Source: Deinococcus grandis (lineage in GTDB: Bacteria; Deinococcota; Deinococci; Deinococcales; Deinococcaceae). Taken from it: a DNA stretch of 64,000 nucleotides. Shown here piece by piece: positions 15,920-23,685 of the stretch (the first letter of the stretch is position 1; each line of letters starts with the position of its first letter). A program made the position numbers and the translations under genes. The stretch covers positions 82,614-146,613 of the forward strand of contig NZ_BCMS01000004.1 in NCBI RefSeq assembly GCF_001485435.1. Direction: 5' to 3'. Below the pieces are notes generated by a model. It searched no databases. It was not told where the DNA came from and saw only the letters and a program-made list of their open reading frames with translations.

Positions 15920-16867
15920 TCACGCGCCGCACGATTCTTCCGCCGTGACGAGCGCGTCGTGAATGCGGTTCAGGGCGTTTTCCACGCGCGGGGCGTGCGT
16001 GAGCAGGTCCGCGAGCCGCGCGCGGTCCGCGTCGCAGTCGTGCAGGATCAGGTGCAGGGCCGCGCCGGTCTCCCCGCCCTGCCAGTGCAGCTCCATCACC
16101 TCGTCGAGCACGTCCACCATCGCGCTTGCCCCTTCCTTCAGAGGGCTGTATGCCCGACTGGGCAGGTGGTCGAGCAGACCGCTGCCGCGCTCCGCTTCCG
16201 TCATGGCCGGCAGGGCGCCATGCGCCTCGCGCAGCTCCGGGAGGGCACGCAGGAGAGGCCGCAGGGCCGGGAAGTCCGGGATGAGGAGCCGCAAGCGCGC
16301 CACAGTCTCGTCGAGGCCCGGCACGTCCCGCAGGTACGGCCAGGGCATCTCGTCACGCACCACCCAGGGGTGGGGGATGCCGCTGCGCCGCGCGAGGCGG
16401 ATCACGTCCCGCTTCGTCAGGGCTTCCCAGTCCGGGTGCTCCTGGAGGAGGTCCTCGATGACGCGGTCCTCGTGGTGCCACTGCTCGGCCAACCCATGCG
16501 CTTCACGCGGGCCGAACTGCGGGGTGAGGCGCGCGGAGTGCGTTTCGAGCGCAGCAAGGATCCCTGGCAGAACGTGTGGGTCACGCCGGGCGAGGGCCGC
16601 ATGCAGGGCGGGCAGGTGCGTGAACCCGTTCGCGCTGGCTTCGACGGTAAGCGTGACCTGGTCCGTGCAGGCGTGCAGGGTTACCTCGGCATCCTCCAGG
16701 GGAGCCAGCAGGTCGAGTTCTGCCTGAAGGGCCCAGGCGCTGCCCGGTTCATCCGGGAGGAGATCCTGGAACAGGGCGCGGAGCACGTCTGCCGGGTCCT
16801 GATGCAGGGCGAGCTGCACGCGGGCGTCCAGGCCACGCAGGTCCGCGTCGAGGATCAGGGGCGTCAC
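15920..16867 (-). CDS. PRTRC protein F-like, copy 2
   Basis: 315 aa from the GTG used here. It shares with copy 3 the patterns VTPLILDADL, HVLPGILAALETHSARLTP, RRSGIPHPWVVRDEMPWPYL and ALRPLLRALPEL, which define the group. Function unknown; F is a standard member of PRTRC cassettes. The frame is open well upstream across the small ORF ending at 16894, and no Shine-Dalgarno supports any start, so the N-terminus may extend or come by frameshift. Confidence 0.6.
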   Translation of the reverse strand: MTPLILDADLRGLDARVQLALHQDPADVLRALFQDLLPDEPGSAWALQAELDLLAPLEDAEVTLHACTDQVTLTVEASANGFTHLPALHAALARRDPHVLPGILAALETHSARLTPQFGPREAHGLAEQWHHEDRVIEDLLQEHPDWEALTKRDVIRLARRSGIPHPWVVRDEMPWPYLRDVPGLDETVARLRLLIPDFPALRPLLRALPELREAHGALPAMTEAERGSGLLDHLPSRAYSPLKEGASAMVDVLDEVMELHWQGGETGAALHLILHDCDADRARLADLLTHAPRVENALNRIHDALVTAEESCGA

Positions 16868-16893
16868 GCCGTCCAGGCGGGGAACGGCTGGGA

Positions 16894-17082
16894 TCAGGGC
16901 AGCAGGGGCGCGAGTGGGCTGCTGTGCGCGGGACTGGCGCCGCTCTGCCTCAGGGTGACGGTCAGGCGTTTCAGGTCGAGGGATTGCAGGTCGGCCGCTT
17001 TGGGCGCGGGAATGACGCGCGTGCCGCTCGGCAGCAGGGCGCGCAGGGTCGGGGTGAAGTCGGGGCATGTGGGCTCCTCCAT
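16894..17082 (-). CDS. small Pro-rich ORF upstream of F copy 2
   Basis: 62 aa, opening MEEPTCPDFTPTLRALLP and ending SSPLAPLLP before TGA. The ATG lies 11 nt after a GGCC hairpin, which supports translation. The stop overlaps the F copy 2 frame in -1, as in the two other units. Confidence 0.55.
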   Translation of the reverse strand: MEEPTCPDFTPTLRALLPSGTRVIPAPKAADLQSLDLKRLTVTLRQSGASPAHSSPLAPLLP

Positions 17083-17093
17083 GCGCGCGCGGT

Positions 17094-17112
17094 GGCCCAC
17101 CCTGGGTGGGCC
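17094..17112 (-). promoter_or_regulatory. start-site hairpin (small ORF, F copy 2 unit)
   Basis: Arms GGCCCACC and GGTGGGCC with a 3-nt loop, 11 nt before the ATG at 17082. Confidence 0.7.
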
Positions 17113-17160
17113 AGTCCTGACTGTCCGTCACAGCTGTCTCACTGGATCTGCACGGTATCA

Positions 17161-17214
17161 GTTCACTAAAAATGATATGTTCACCGTTGTGGTGAACAAC
17201 AGCTTTAGAGTGAA
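17161..17214 (+). promoter_or_regulatory. repeated GTTCAC/GTGAAC operator at AbiE start
   Basis: GTTCAC occurs at about 17161 and 17179, GTGAAC at about 17192 and 17209, so two nested inverted pairs surround and overlap the start ATG 17177. AbiEi-type antitoxins repress their own operon, so these are probable operator half-sites. Confidence 0.5.
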
Positions 17215-18349
17215 CATCGCGGCCGATCTCGACGAGCGTCGTGACGCGTTCAACCGTCTGGGGGGAGTCCTAGAGCGCATCCCTGGTTTCAACCCTATCC
17301 GTGCCGACCGGCACACGCCTCACGCCGGGCGACCAGACGGCCACTTCACCTTCAAGGTGGGCCGCAAGGAACATCACGTGCAGTTCATCCTGTTGACCCA
17401 CGGCTACCCGAAGCAGGTCCGGTCGGTCATCCACGAGCTCGAGACGACGCCCCGGCAGGGTCAGACGCCCAGCACCTACACCGTCCTGGTGGCACCCTGG
17501 TTTTCCCCTGAAACGGTCGAGCTCGCCGCCGCGCACGGGTACGGCACGCTCGACCTGAGTGGGAACTACCGCCTGCACTTCGGGCCCGTCTTCCTGGAAC
17601 GGGTCGGTGAGGCCGCCAGCCCGGGTGTCCGGCGCCAGGCCGCGTCCCTGTTCGCTCCCAAATCAGCCCGGATTCTCCGGGCCCTCCTGGCCGTGCCTGA
17701 GACGGACTGGAAGGTCAGTGAGCTGGTCGCTCTCACCGGCGTCAGCCAGGGGCTGGTCAGCCGCGTCCGCACAGAGCTGGTGCAGCGCGGCTGGGCCGAG
17801 GCGAGTGGTAGCGGTGTCCGCATCTCTGCCGCCGAAGAGCTCATCCGGTCCTGGGCGGCCGTTCATCAGGACACCCCGGACTACACCTGGTCCGGGTACA
17901 CCCTCCTGCACGGCTCACGACTGAACGAGGCCGTCCTGAACATCATGAGCACCCCGGTCACGGGACAGCATACGCTCCTGTCCGGCCCGTCCGCCGCGCA
18001 GTGGCTGGCCCCCTACCTCCGGGACGAGCGGCAGTATTTTCAGGTCACCCCGCAGGGATTCGACCGGCTGTACGGCGCCCTGGATCTGGAATCGGAACCC
18101 AGCGGCAACGTGGTGATTCGGCGCACCGACGATGAGGGTCTGTTCCTGGACCGCATCCAGGTGGCGCCGGGCTACTGGCTGACCAGTCCCGTGCAGACCT
18201 ACGTCGACCTTCACCGGGAGGGGGAGCGGGGACAGGAAGCCGCCGAGCATCTCCTGCGGACGTACCTCCAGCCCGTATGGTCGGGGAACGTGGCAGCAGC
18301 CGACGTGCCCCTGCGGGCTCAACTCTCTCGCTACCGGAGTGCCCTGTGA
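17177..18349 (+). CDS. AbiEi-type antitoxin/repressor
   Basis: 390 aa with the layout of type IV antitoxins: a winged-helix part in the middle (KSARILRALLAVPETDWKVS, GVSQGLVSRVRTELVQRGW) and a C-terminal domain typical of AbiEi-like proteins (SPVQTYVDLHREGERGQEAAE). It is followed with a 4-nt overlap by the nucleotidyltransferase toxin gene. No Shine-Dalgarno is seen at the ATG, so translation may be leaderless. It runs opposite to the PRTRC genes. Confidence 0.75.
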   Translation: MFTVVVNNSFRVNIAADLDERRDAFNRLGGVLERIPGFNPIRADRHTPHAGRPDGHFTFKVGRKEHHVQFILLTHGYPKQVRSVIHELETTPRQGQTPSTYTVLVAPWFSPETVELAAAHGYGTLDLSGNYRLHFGPVFLERVGEAASPGVRRQAASLFAPKSARILRALLAVPETDWKVSELVALTGVSQGLVSRVRTELVQRGWAEASGSGVRISAAEELIRSWAAVHQDTPDYTWSGYTLLHGSRLNEAVLNIMSTPVTGQHTLLSGPSAAQWLAPYLRDERQYFQVTPQGFDRLYGALDLESEPSGNVVIRRTDDEGLFLDRIQVAPGYWLTSPVQTYVDLHREGERGQEAAEHLLRTYLQPVWSGNVAAADVPLRAQLSRYRSAL

Positions 18350-19242
18350 CCGGGCCGGGCGACGCCCTGACCTACACCGAACGCGGCGGCGAAGCGACCC
18401 GCCGGGTCCTGATCGAGCTGGCTCATGTTCTGGGGGCCTACCGGGACCGCCTGGTGGTGATCGGCGGCATCGTCCCGACCCTGCTGATCGACGCGCCGGA
18501 CACGCCGCACGTGGGTACCCTCGACATCGACCTCACCCTGGACGCACACGGTCTGCGCGAAGACCAGGAGTACGCCCGGATCATCACCCTGCTGGAAGCG
18601 CAGCACTATGTCCGCAGTGGCCAGGACGGCGGCGCGGACCTCAGGGCGTTTCAACTGCAGCGCACCGTGGATCTCGCCGACGGGGGCCCGGTCATTCCCG
18701 TGGTGATCGATCTGCTGATGCCCAGGGGCCTCAAATTGAAGAAGAACCGACCGCCTGTCACCCCCGGCCTGCGCGTGCAGGAGATCGACGGTGGGGCCCT
18801 GGCCCTGCGCCACACGGTCACTCACGTCCTGAGCGGCCGGACGCCGGATAACTGGGAAAATTCAGCGCAGCTGAGGGTGGTGTCGCTCCCGGCCTTCCTC
18901 GCGCTGAAAGGAGACGCCCTGAAGAACAGGGTTAAACAGAAGGACGCGTACGACGTGTACTACGTGATCCGGAACTCCGCGCACGGTCCGGCTGCCCTGG
19001 CTGAAGAATGCCGACCTCTGCTGAGTGACCCGTTCGCGGCGGCGGCCTATCAGGAGATTGCCGAGAAGTTCAGGAGTGCCGCCGCGTACGGACCTGGCAC
19101 GGTGGGCACCTTCCTGCAAGGTCGACTGCCGCCTGGGTTGACCGTGGAGCAGCTCCGGACGGACGCCTTCCGGCAGGTGGCAGCCTGGGCCAAAGCGCTG
19201 GGCCTGCCACCGCAATTATGGTCCGGCCCAGACGACCGCTGA
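18346..19242 (+). CDS. AbiEii-type nucleotidyltransferase toxin
   Basis: 298 aa. The nucleotidyltransferase motif is seen as VIGGIVPTLLIDAPDTPHVG followed by TLDIDLTLD, giving the paired acids; LKLKKNRPP and KQKDAYDVYYVIR follow in the positions of AbiEii/AbiGii proteins. The family blocks growth by transferring nucleotides, in known cases to tRNA, and can abort phage infection. GTG start within GTGA of the antitoxin stop. It ends 6 nt before the convergent stop of PRTRC B copy 3. Confidence 0.75.
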   Translation: MTGPGDALTYTERGGEATRRVLIELAHVLGAYRDRLVVIGGIVPTLLIDAPDTPHVGTLDIDLTLDAHGLREDQEYARIITLLEAQHYVRSGQDGGADLRAFQLQRTVDLADGGPVIPVVIDLLMPRGLKLKKNRPPVTPGLRVQEIDGGALALRHTVTHVLSGRTPDNWENSAQLRVVSLPAFLALKGDALKNRVKQKDAYDVYYVIRNSAHGPAALAEECRPLLSDPFAAAAYQEIAEKFRSAAAYGPGTVGTFLQGRLPPGLTVEQLRTDAFRQVAAWAKALGLPPQLWSGPDDR

Positions 19243-19248
19243 ACCCTG

Positions 19249-19959
19249 TCATGCCAGCCCCGCCAGGGTCTTCCCGGCGTCCAGCAGCACACGGTCCGGG
19301 AAGGCTCCCCGGGCCCTGGCCTCGTCGAGCAGTTCCTCGTAGCTCTTGCCCCAATTCATGTACCGGTCGGTGCGGCTGGGTCCGGTGAAGACCGACTGGA
19401 AGAACGCCGTTTCCCACGCGTCCTGCGTGTCTGGCGTGCAGGCCTCCGGGTAGCGGGTGGTGCCACGGCACACCTGGGCGGAACTGAACATGTTCCAGTA
19501 CGGCGCGTGGCACAGGGCCGTGGACGGGGTGGGGCGCTGATCGCCACGTACGGCGTACACGGTCAGCGTGCCGGGCGAGGCGATGAACACCAGGCCGGGG
19601 TGCGGGACGGGCTGGCCGCTGAGGCGCGCGACGGAGCGGGCCGCGTCGTACTTCGCGTCGAACAGCAGGGGCCGCGTGTGGGGCGGCACCCACCAGCACA
19701 CGCAGTGCACGCCGGTCGCCAGGGTCGTCGGCACCGTGAACGTCAACCCCGTCCCGGCGGTGAAGTCCACGAGGCGCTGCTGATCCTCTCTACTGAGGAG
19801 CTGGCCCGGCCCGAGCACGTAGCCCTGCGGGGTGTCGTGCACGGGGTGCTTGAGGATCGCGGCGCGTTGGTGGCCGCCGTACAGCAGCAGGGCCATCTCC
19901 GGGGCGAGGGGGGTGGGGGTGCGCCGCTCCGGGGCTGGGGTGAGGAACACGTTGACCAT
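19249..19959 (-). CDS. PRTRC system protein B, copy 3 (E2-like)
   Basis: 236 aa. PVPHPGLVFIASPGTLTVYAV, HAPYWNMFSSAQVCRGTT with Cys164, YPEAC with Cys174 and SRTDRYMNWGKSYEELLD show the same family as copies 1 and 2. It directly follows F copy 3, 38 nt after its stop, the arrangement expected of the ancestral F-B order. A convergent AbiE toxin gene ends 6 nt from its stop. Confidence 0.8.
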   Translation of the reverse strand: MVNVFLTPAPERRTPTPLAPEMALLLYGGHQRAAILKHPVHDTPQGYVLGPGQLLSREDQQRLVDFTAGTGLTFTVPTTLATGVHCVCWWVPPHTRPLLFDAKYDAARSVARLSGQPVPHPGLVFIASPGTLTVYAVRGDQRPTPSTALCHAPYWNMFSSAQVCRGTTRYPEACTPDTQDAWETAFFQSVFTGPSRTDRYMNWGKSYEELLDEARARGAFPDRVLLDAGKTLAGLA

Positions 19960-19970
19960 GCCCTTCCGTT

Positions 19971-19990
19971 GGCCCACCCCGGGGTGGGCC
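19971..19990 (-). promoter_or_regulatory. start-site hairpin (PRTRC B copy 3)
   Basis: Arms GGCCCACCCC and GGGGTGGGCC with no free loop in the linear repeat, 11 nt before the ATG at 19959. Confidence 0.7.
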
Positions 19991-19997
19991 ACGCCTG

Positions 19998-20990
19998 TCA
20001 GGTCCGCTTCGGGGCGGGGAGGCTGCGGTTGGCAAGATCGAGCACGCCGACGCACTTCGCGGACAGCTCGGCGATCCTGGGCGCGTGCTGGAGGTACGCC
20101 GCGAGCCGGTCGTGCCCCTCACCGTCCCGGCCAACCTGCACGCACCACTGGGGGCTGACGTTCCCGCACTCCCAGTGGTTCTGAAGGAACTCGTTCACCG
20201 TGTCCAGGCTCAGGTCGTCGTCCCCACCCGTGATGGTCAGGAACGTGTGCGGGATGGGGTCGTGGAAGAGATCGCTCCACTCGTCATCAGTGGGGGGCAG
20301 GAACGCGTCGTCTGCGGCGTGCAACTCCGGGAGAAGTGTCAGGAGCGGGCCGAGGGCGGGGACACGGGGCAGGACCTGCTCCAGGCGTGCCAGGGTGTCC
20401 TCCAGGTTCAGCAGATCCCGGAAGTAAGGCCAGGGCAGCGCGTCCTGCACCTGCTGCCCGTGTGGAATGCCAAGTCGCCGCGCGGCCCGAACGGCGTCCC
20501 GTTCCGTGAGGACCAGATCCGGCCGTTCAAAGCGCTCTAGCAGCGTGTACTCCGCCAGGGCGTCCGTGTTGAAGTGCTGCTGGCAGACGAGCGACGCTCC
20601 ATGCGGGCCCACGATGGGCGTGACCCGACTTGACCCGACTTCCAGTGCAAAGAGAAGGCCTGGGAGCAGATGTCGGTCCACGGGCCACAGGGCGGCGTGC
20701 AGGCGGTGCAGGTCAATCGTGCACGACACATCTGTCTCCCCCCGGAAGTGCAGGTGGCCGCGTTCGTTCTGCACACTCAGCGTCCAGCCGTCCGTGCGCA
20801 GGGTCGTGTTCAGCGCGCGCTGGAGGCGCTGGTCGAGCGTCCCGTCCGGCCCGGGGTCCGGGAGGACCGTGCCCAGGAGGGGCGTCACAAGCGGGACGGG
20901 ATCGTTGCGCTTGCCTTCTTCGTACATCCGCTCGGCGGCGTCCAGGTCCGCTTGAAGCACAAGGGGCCGCACGCCGGCCAGGGAGGGCAC
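19998..20990 (-). CDS. PRTRC protein F-like, copy 3
   Basis: 330 aa from GTG. VRPLVLQADL, HLLPGLLFALEVGSSRVTP, RRLGIPHGQQVQDALPWPYF and ALGPLLTLLPEL align with copy 2. It follows C and a small ORF and precedes B copy 3, the usual cassette order (E, C, F, B). No Shine-Dalgarno is seen before the GTG; the frame is open from 21161 and overlaps the small ORF in -1. Confidence 0.6.
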   Translation of the reverse strand: MPSLAGVRPLVLQADLDAAERMYEEGKRNDPVPLVTPLLGTVLPDPGPDGTLDQRLQRALNTTLRTDGWTLSVQNERGHLHFRGETDVSCTIDLHRLHAALWPVDRHLLPGLLFALEVGSSRVTPIVGPHGASLVCQQHFNTDALAEYTLLERFERPDLVLTERDAVRAARRLGIPHGQQVQDALPWPYFRDLLNLEDTLARLEQVLPRVPALGPLLTLLPELHAADDAFLPPTDDEWSDLFHDPIPHTFLTITGGDDDLSLDTVNEFLQNHWECGNVSPQWCVQVGRDGEGHDRLAAYLQHAPRIAELSAKCVGVLDLANRSLPAPKRT

Positions 20991-21022
20991 GGCGCGCGGC
21001 AGGACTGGACTCGGCTGGTCGG

Positions 21023-21181
21023 CTACGGCAGCAGGGGCACCTGGGCGGGTCTCGGCTCGGGCGCGCCCCGCGTGGTTTTCAGGGCGCGGCGCAGGGCGTC
21101 CAGCGCCCCGGACGCCCCCTGCCTGGGCACGTCCAGCACGAGCGGCGTACGGGGCGGGCACGGGTCAGCCTTTCCGGCCAT
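21023..21181 (-). CDS. small Pro-rich ORF upstream of F copy 3
   Basis: 52 aa, ending PAQVPLLP before TAG. The first ATG lies inside the end of the C gene (17 nt overlap); an internal GTG (VLDVPRQ) is an alternative start. The sequence ALDALRRALKTTRGAPEP resembles the corresponding parts of the small ORFs before F copies 1 and 2. Confidence 0.45.
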   Translation of the reverse strand: MAGKADPCPPRTPLVLDVPRQGASGALDALRRALKTTRGAPEPRPAQVPLLP

Positions 21182-21395
21182 AGTTCTTGATGAACGTGAT
21201 GGTGATCGTCCCGGCCTTCAGGTCCGTGACGGGGCTCCCGATCCCAGCGGTGGTGAGTTCCGGGTGCGTGGGGGCGTAGAACTGCTTGACCTGCTCGGGC
21301 GTCATCTTCGGGTTGGGGTCCGCGAGGGTGTGCCCGTCGAACTCGAACGTGCGGGTGAGATCCTGGGGTTGACCGCTGGCTGTGGGATTCGTCAT
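21165..21395 (-). CDS. PRTRC system protein C (ubiquitin-like)
   Basis: 76 aa. TFEFDGHTLADPNPKMTPEQ and HPELTTAGIGSP match PRTRC protein C, a family I recall as Prokaryotic ubiquitin, with a beta-grasp pattern. The protein ends NYGRKG, so a C-terminal glycine is exposed without proteolysis, as needed for E1 adenylation. It is the only such gene seen here, against one E1 and three E2-like genes. The ATG is 11 nt after a GGCC hairpin. Confidence 0.8.
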   Translation of the reverse strand: MTNPTASGQPQDLTRTFEFDGHTLADPNPKMTPEQVKQFYAPTHPELTTAGIGSPVTDLKAGTITITFIKNYGRKG

Positions 21396-21406
21396 GTGCT
21401 TCGCGT

Positions 21407-21424
21407 GGCCCCCGACAGGGGGCC
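21407..21424 (-). promoter_or_regulatory. start-site hairpin (PRTRC C)
   Basis: Arms GGCCCCC and GGGGGCC with loop GACA, 11 nt before the ATG at 21395. Confidence 0.7.
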
Positions 21425-21431
21425 AGCACTG

Positions 21432-21692
21432 TCATTCGGTGGTCGTGAGGAACACGACGGGGAACCCGTCCTGCTGCGCGGCGTCCATCAGCGCATCCAT
21501 CCAGTGCAGGATGCCGTCGAGCGACTCCGCCTGATCGAGGGCGAGGTCGGCGGCCGAGTCGCACTCGTGCGCGGCCAGGAGCGCCCTCGCGGAGCGGATG
21601 CTGGCGACCTCGTTCGCCAGGACCTCTTTCTGTTCGGCAAGGGCGGCCCAATCGGTACGGTTCAGGGCGGCGTGCAGGTGAGACAGGCTCAT
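21432..21692 (-). CDS. small helical protein (86 aa)
   Basis: Not recognised. Almost entirely helical (ALAEQKEVLANEVASIRSAR, DLALDQAESLDGILHWMDAL), acidic towards the C-terminus. It lies between E and C of the PRTRC cassette. The ATG is 11 nt after a GGCC hairpin; no Shine-Dalgarno is seen. Confidence 0.6.
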   Translation of the reverse strand: MSLSHLHAALNRTDWAALAEQKEVLANEVASIRSARALLAAHECDSAADLALDQAESLDGILHWMDALMDAAQQDGFPVVFLTTTE

Positions 21693-21703
21693 GCAGACGA
21701 CAT

Positions 21704-21720
21704 GGCCCCCAGAGGGGGCC
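21704..21720 (-). promoter_or_regulatory. start-site hairpin (86-aa gene)
   Basis: Arms GGCCCCC and GGGGGCC with loop AGA, 11 nt before the ATG at 21692; the upstream E gene ends 8 nt before it. Confidence 0.7.
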
Positions 21721-21727
21721 AGCGCTG

Positions 21728-22942
21728 TCAGAAGAGGCGCTGCTCCTCCTTGAGGGTCATCTCGATGACCTGGGGTTTCCCGGCCTTCACGCTGATCGTC
21801 TGATTCGCGGTGGCGTGCTCGGCCGCCTGCGCGTTCACGACCCATGTGCCGGGCGCGAGCAGGACCTCGATGCCGTGATGCAGGGCGATGACCGTGTCGC
21901 CTTTGGTGACTTCGAGCGCGGCACTCTGCGGGGTGACGTTCACGGTGACGCGCGCGCCCTGCTGCTCGGTGAAGTCGTGCTCCTTGTTCGCGTGCGTGGC
22001 GACCGTCTTCTTCACCTCCCCGAACGCGGGGTGCGTGGCGACGATCTCCAGGGTGCCCTGCGGCACGTCGTTCTTCCCGACCACCAGGGGGACGTCCTTG
22101 CCGCCGAGGGTGCCTTTCAGGGTGGTGCCCTCAGCGGCCTTGAGGGTCAGGACGCTCGTTTTCGCCTTCGCGGGGGTGGGGGCGGGCTTGTCGGCCGCCT
22201 TCTTGTTCGCGGCCTGCTGACGCTGCGCGGCCTCTTGCGCGACGCTAAAGGCATCCCGGCGCGCCCCGGCGTAGCCCTGCATGGCGGTCACGAGGTTCGC
22301 GTCCATCCAGTCGGGCGTCTCGGTCAGCATGAACGGCACGGGGACCGCCTCGCCGGGGTGCGGTTTGGGGAAGATCCCAATGGTGACGTCTCCCCCGACC
22401 CGCAGCAGCTGGAATGTGAGTTCCCCGCCGTCGGCGAGCAGCCCGGCGAGCTGCGCGATCAGCCCGCTGTGCACCGGGGCGGCCAGTGTGGCGATGGGTG
22501 CGGGGGCGTCCTGCGCGTCGCGGCCAGGTTCGGGTTCGGCGGCGCCTTCCTCGGGGGTGGAGGCCTCGGGCGCGGGGGTCGCGTCGGGGTGCACCTCGGG
22601 GTCCGGGGCGGGTTCCGCGGCGGGCGTGGGCTGCGCCTCGGGCTCTGGGGTGGGCTCGGGCTGCGGGGCGCTCAGGACAGGCTGGGTGACCGGGGCGGGC
22701 TGGGACGCCTCCCACGGGTCCGCTTCAGGCGCGGCGAACAGGCCCTCGATGTCCGCCAGGAAGGCCAGGTAGTGCATGCGGCTGGCGTCCTTGTCCGGGT
22801 GCTCGCGGCTGACGCGGCGGAAGTCGTCCTCCAGGGCCGTGCCCTTGACGGATTCCCAGAGTTCGGCGGCGCGGGCCTTGTCGTCGGGGAGGATCGGGGC
22901 GTGCTGGGCGGTGGGGGCCGGACGGGGCTGGGTATAGGTCAT
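21728..22942 (-). CDS. PRTRC system protein E
   Basis: 404 aa. The segment LIAQLAGLLADGGELTFQLL followed by TIGIFPKP is the diagnostic N-terminal motif of PRTRC protein E, here moved inward by a 150-residue N-terminal extension made of a helical region and a Pro/Ala/Glu-rich linker. The C-terminal part (TLKGTLGGKDVPLVVGKNDV and two similar later blocks) looks like repeated beta-sandwich or PEGA-like modules. The role is unknown. It is upstream of C in the usual order. Confidence 0.7.
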   Translation of the reverse strand: MTYTQPRPAPTAQHAPILPDDKARAAELWESVKGTALEDDFRRVSREHPDKDASRMHYLAFLADIEGLFAAPEADPWEASQPAPVTQPVLSAPQPEPTPEPEAQPTPAAEPAPDPEVHPDATPAPEASTPEEGAAEPEPGRDAQDAPAPIATLAAPVHSGLIAQLAGLLADGGELTFQLLRVGGDVTIGIFPKPHPGEAVPVPFMLTETPDWMDANLVTAMQGYAGARRDAFSVAQEAAQRQQAANKKAADKPAPTPAKAKTSVLTLKAAEGTTLKGTLGGKDVPLVVGKNDVPQGTLEIVATHPAFGEVKKTVATHANKEHDFTEQQGARVTVNVTPQSAALEVTKGDTVIALHHGIEVLLAPGTWVVNAQAAEHATANQTISVKAGKPQVIEMTLKEEQRLF

Positions 22943-22953
22943 GACGGCGACCT

Positions 22954-22978
22954 GGCCCACCCGGCTCCCGGGTGGGCC
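22954..22978 (-). promoter_or_regulatory. start-site hairpin (PRTRC E)
   Basis: Arms GGCCCACCCGG and CCGGGTGGGCC with a 3-nt loop, 11 nt before the ATG at 22942. One of the longest stems of the family. Confidence 0.7.
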
Positions 22979-22985
22979 ACTGCTG

Positions 22986-23195
22986 TCAGGCGGGATCGAA
23001 GTCCACTCGCGTGAGCGGCCGCGAGATGCCGTCCACGGACACGATGAACTCCGCCGGGGTGCCGAATTCGGGTTGCGCGGCGTACATGTACTGCAGGTGA
23101 CCGGATCGTCCGCGACACTCCGGGATGCGGCACTGCTGACCCACGGTCACGGTGTCGCCCGCGTTCAGGCCATCCAGGGTGGTGAGTCGCTGCAT
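22986..23195 (-). CDS. small protein with CxxxxC pair (69 aa)
   Basis: Not recognised. VGQQCRIPECRGRSGHLQYM may bind a metal. Its ATG overlaps the upstream stop (TGATG), so it is translationally coupled to the 159-aa gene, and it has no hairpin of its own, consistent with hairpins marking only non-coupled starts. Confidence 0.55.
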   Translation of the reverse strand: MQRLTTLDGLNAGDTVTVGQQCRIPECRGRSGHLQYMYAAQPEFGTPAEFIVSVDGISRPLTRVDFDPA

Positions 23196-23674
23196 CAGTT
23201 CAGCCCCAGGATGGCCCAGTCACGGGCCTCGGCGAGCGCTTCACTCGTGAGGTCCCCCTCCAGTTGGGCGCGTGCCCCGCCACTCAGGTCACTGGAGATC
23301 CCGCCGATCGTGCGGCAGGCGAGGTCCTCCCCGGCGGCGTTCGTGACGCGGCAGGTGATCCGCTGGACGTGCCACGTGACGCCGCACAGGGCCCGGCGGC
23401 GCGCGGCGCGCATCACGTCCGTGCGGGCTTCCCGCAGGGCCTGTTCGGGGGTGAAGCCCAGGAACGTGATCCGCACGCGGGCCTCGTCGGCTTCACTCCA
23501 GGCGGGCGTGAAGTGCAGGCCGTCCCGGATGGGGACGCTGGTGGGCGTGGGTTCCGGGGTGAGCGTCCCCAGGTTGTGGTTGGCAACGTGGTCCTGCTGT
23601 GGGTCGGGCGTGCAGGTCAGGGTGGTGCTCAGAGGCGGCTGGGGCTGGTGGAAGGAGATCGTGGTGGTGTGCAT
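23195..23674 (-). CDS. hypothetical protein (159 aa)
   Basis: Not recognised. A polar N-terminus (MHTTTISFHQPQPPLSTTLT) precedes an alpha/beta part (DEARVRITFLGFTPEQALRE, GVTWHVQRITCRVTNAAGED). The opening resembles those of the B proteins (short beta stretch, then a variable region). The ATG is 11 nt after a GGCC hairpin. Confidence 0.55.
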   Translation of the reverse strand: MHTTTISFHQPQPPLSTTLTCTPDPQQDHVANHNLGTLTPEPTPTSVPIRDGLHFTPAWSEADEARVRITFLGFTPEQALREARTDVMRAARRRALCGVTWHVQRITCRVTNAAGEDLACRTIGGISSDLSGGARAQLEGDLTSEALAEARDWAILGLN

Positions 23675-23685
23675 GATGCCCGCGT

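Noticed and set aside
15503..17176. Plus-strand extension of the AbiEi frame by 558 codons
   Set aside because: It runs antisense through F copy 2 and the XRE gene; a consequence of high GC. The conserved protein starts at 17177.
9013..23674. PRTRC A (JAB) or D (actin-like) genes
   Set aside because: No HxHxxxxxxxxD JAMM motif or actin-fold phosphate motifs were found in any reading frame of the cassette.
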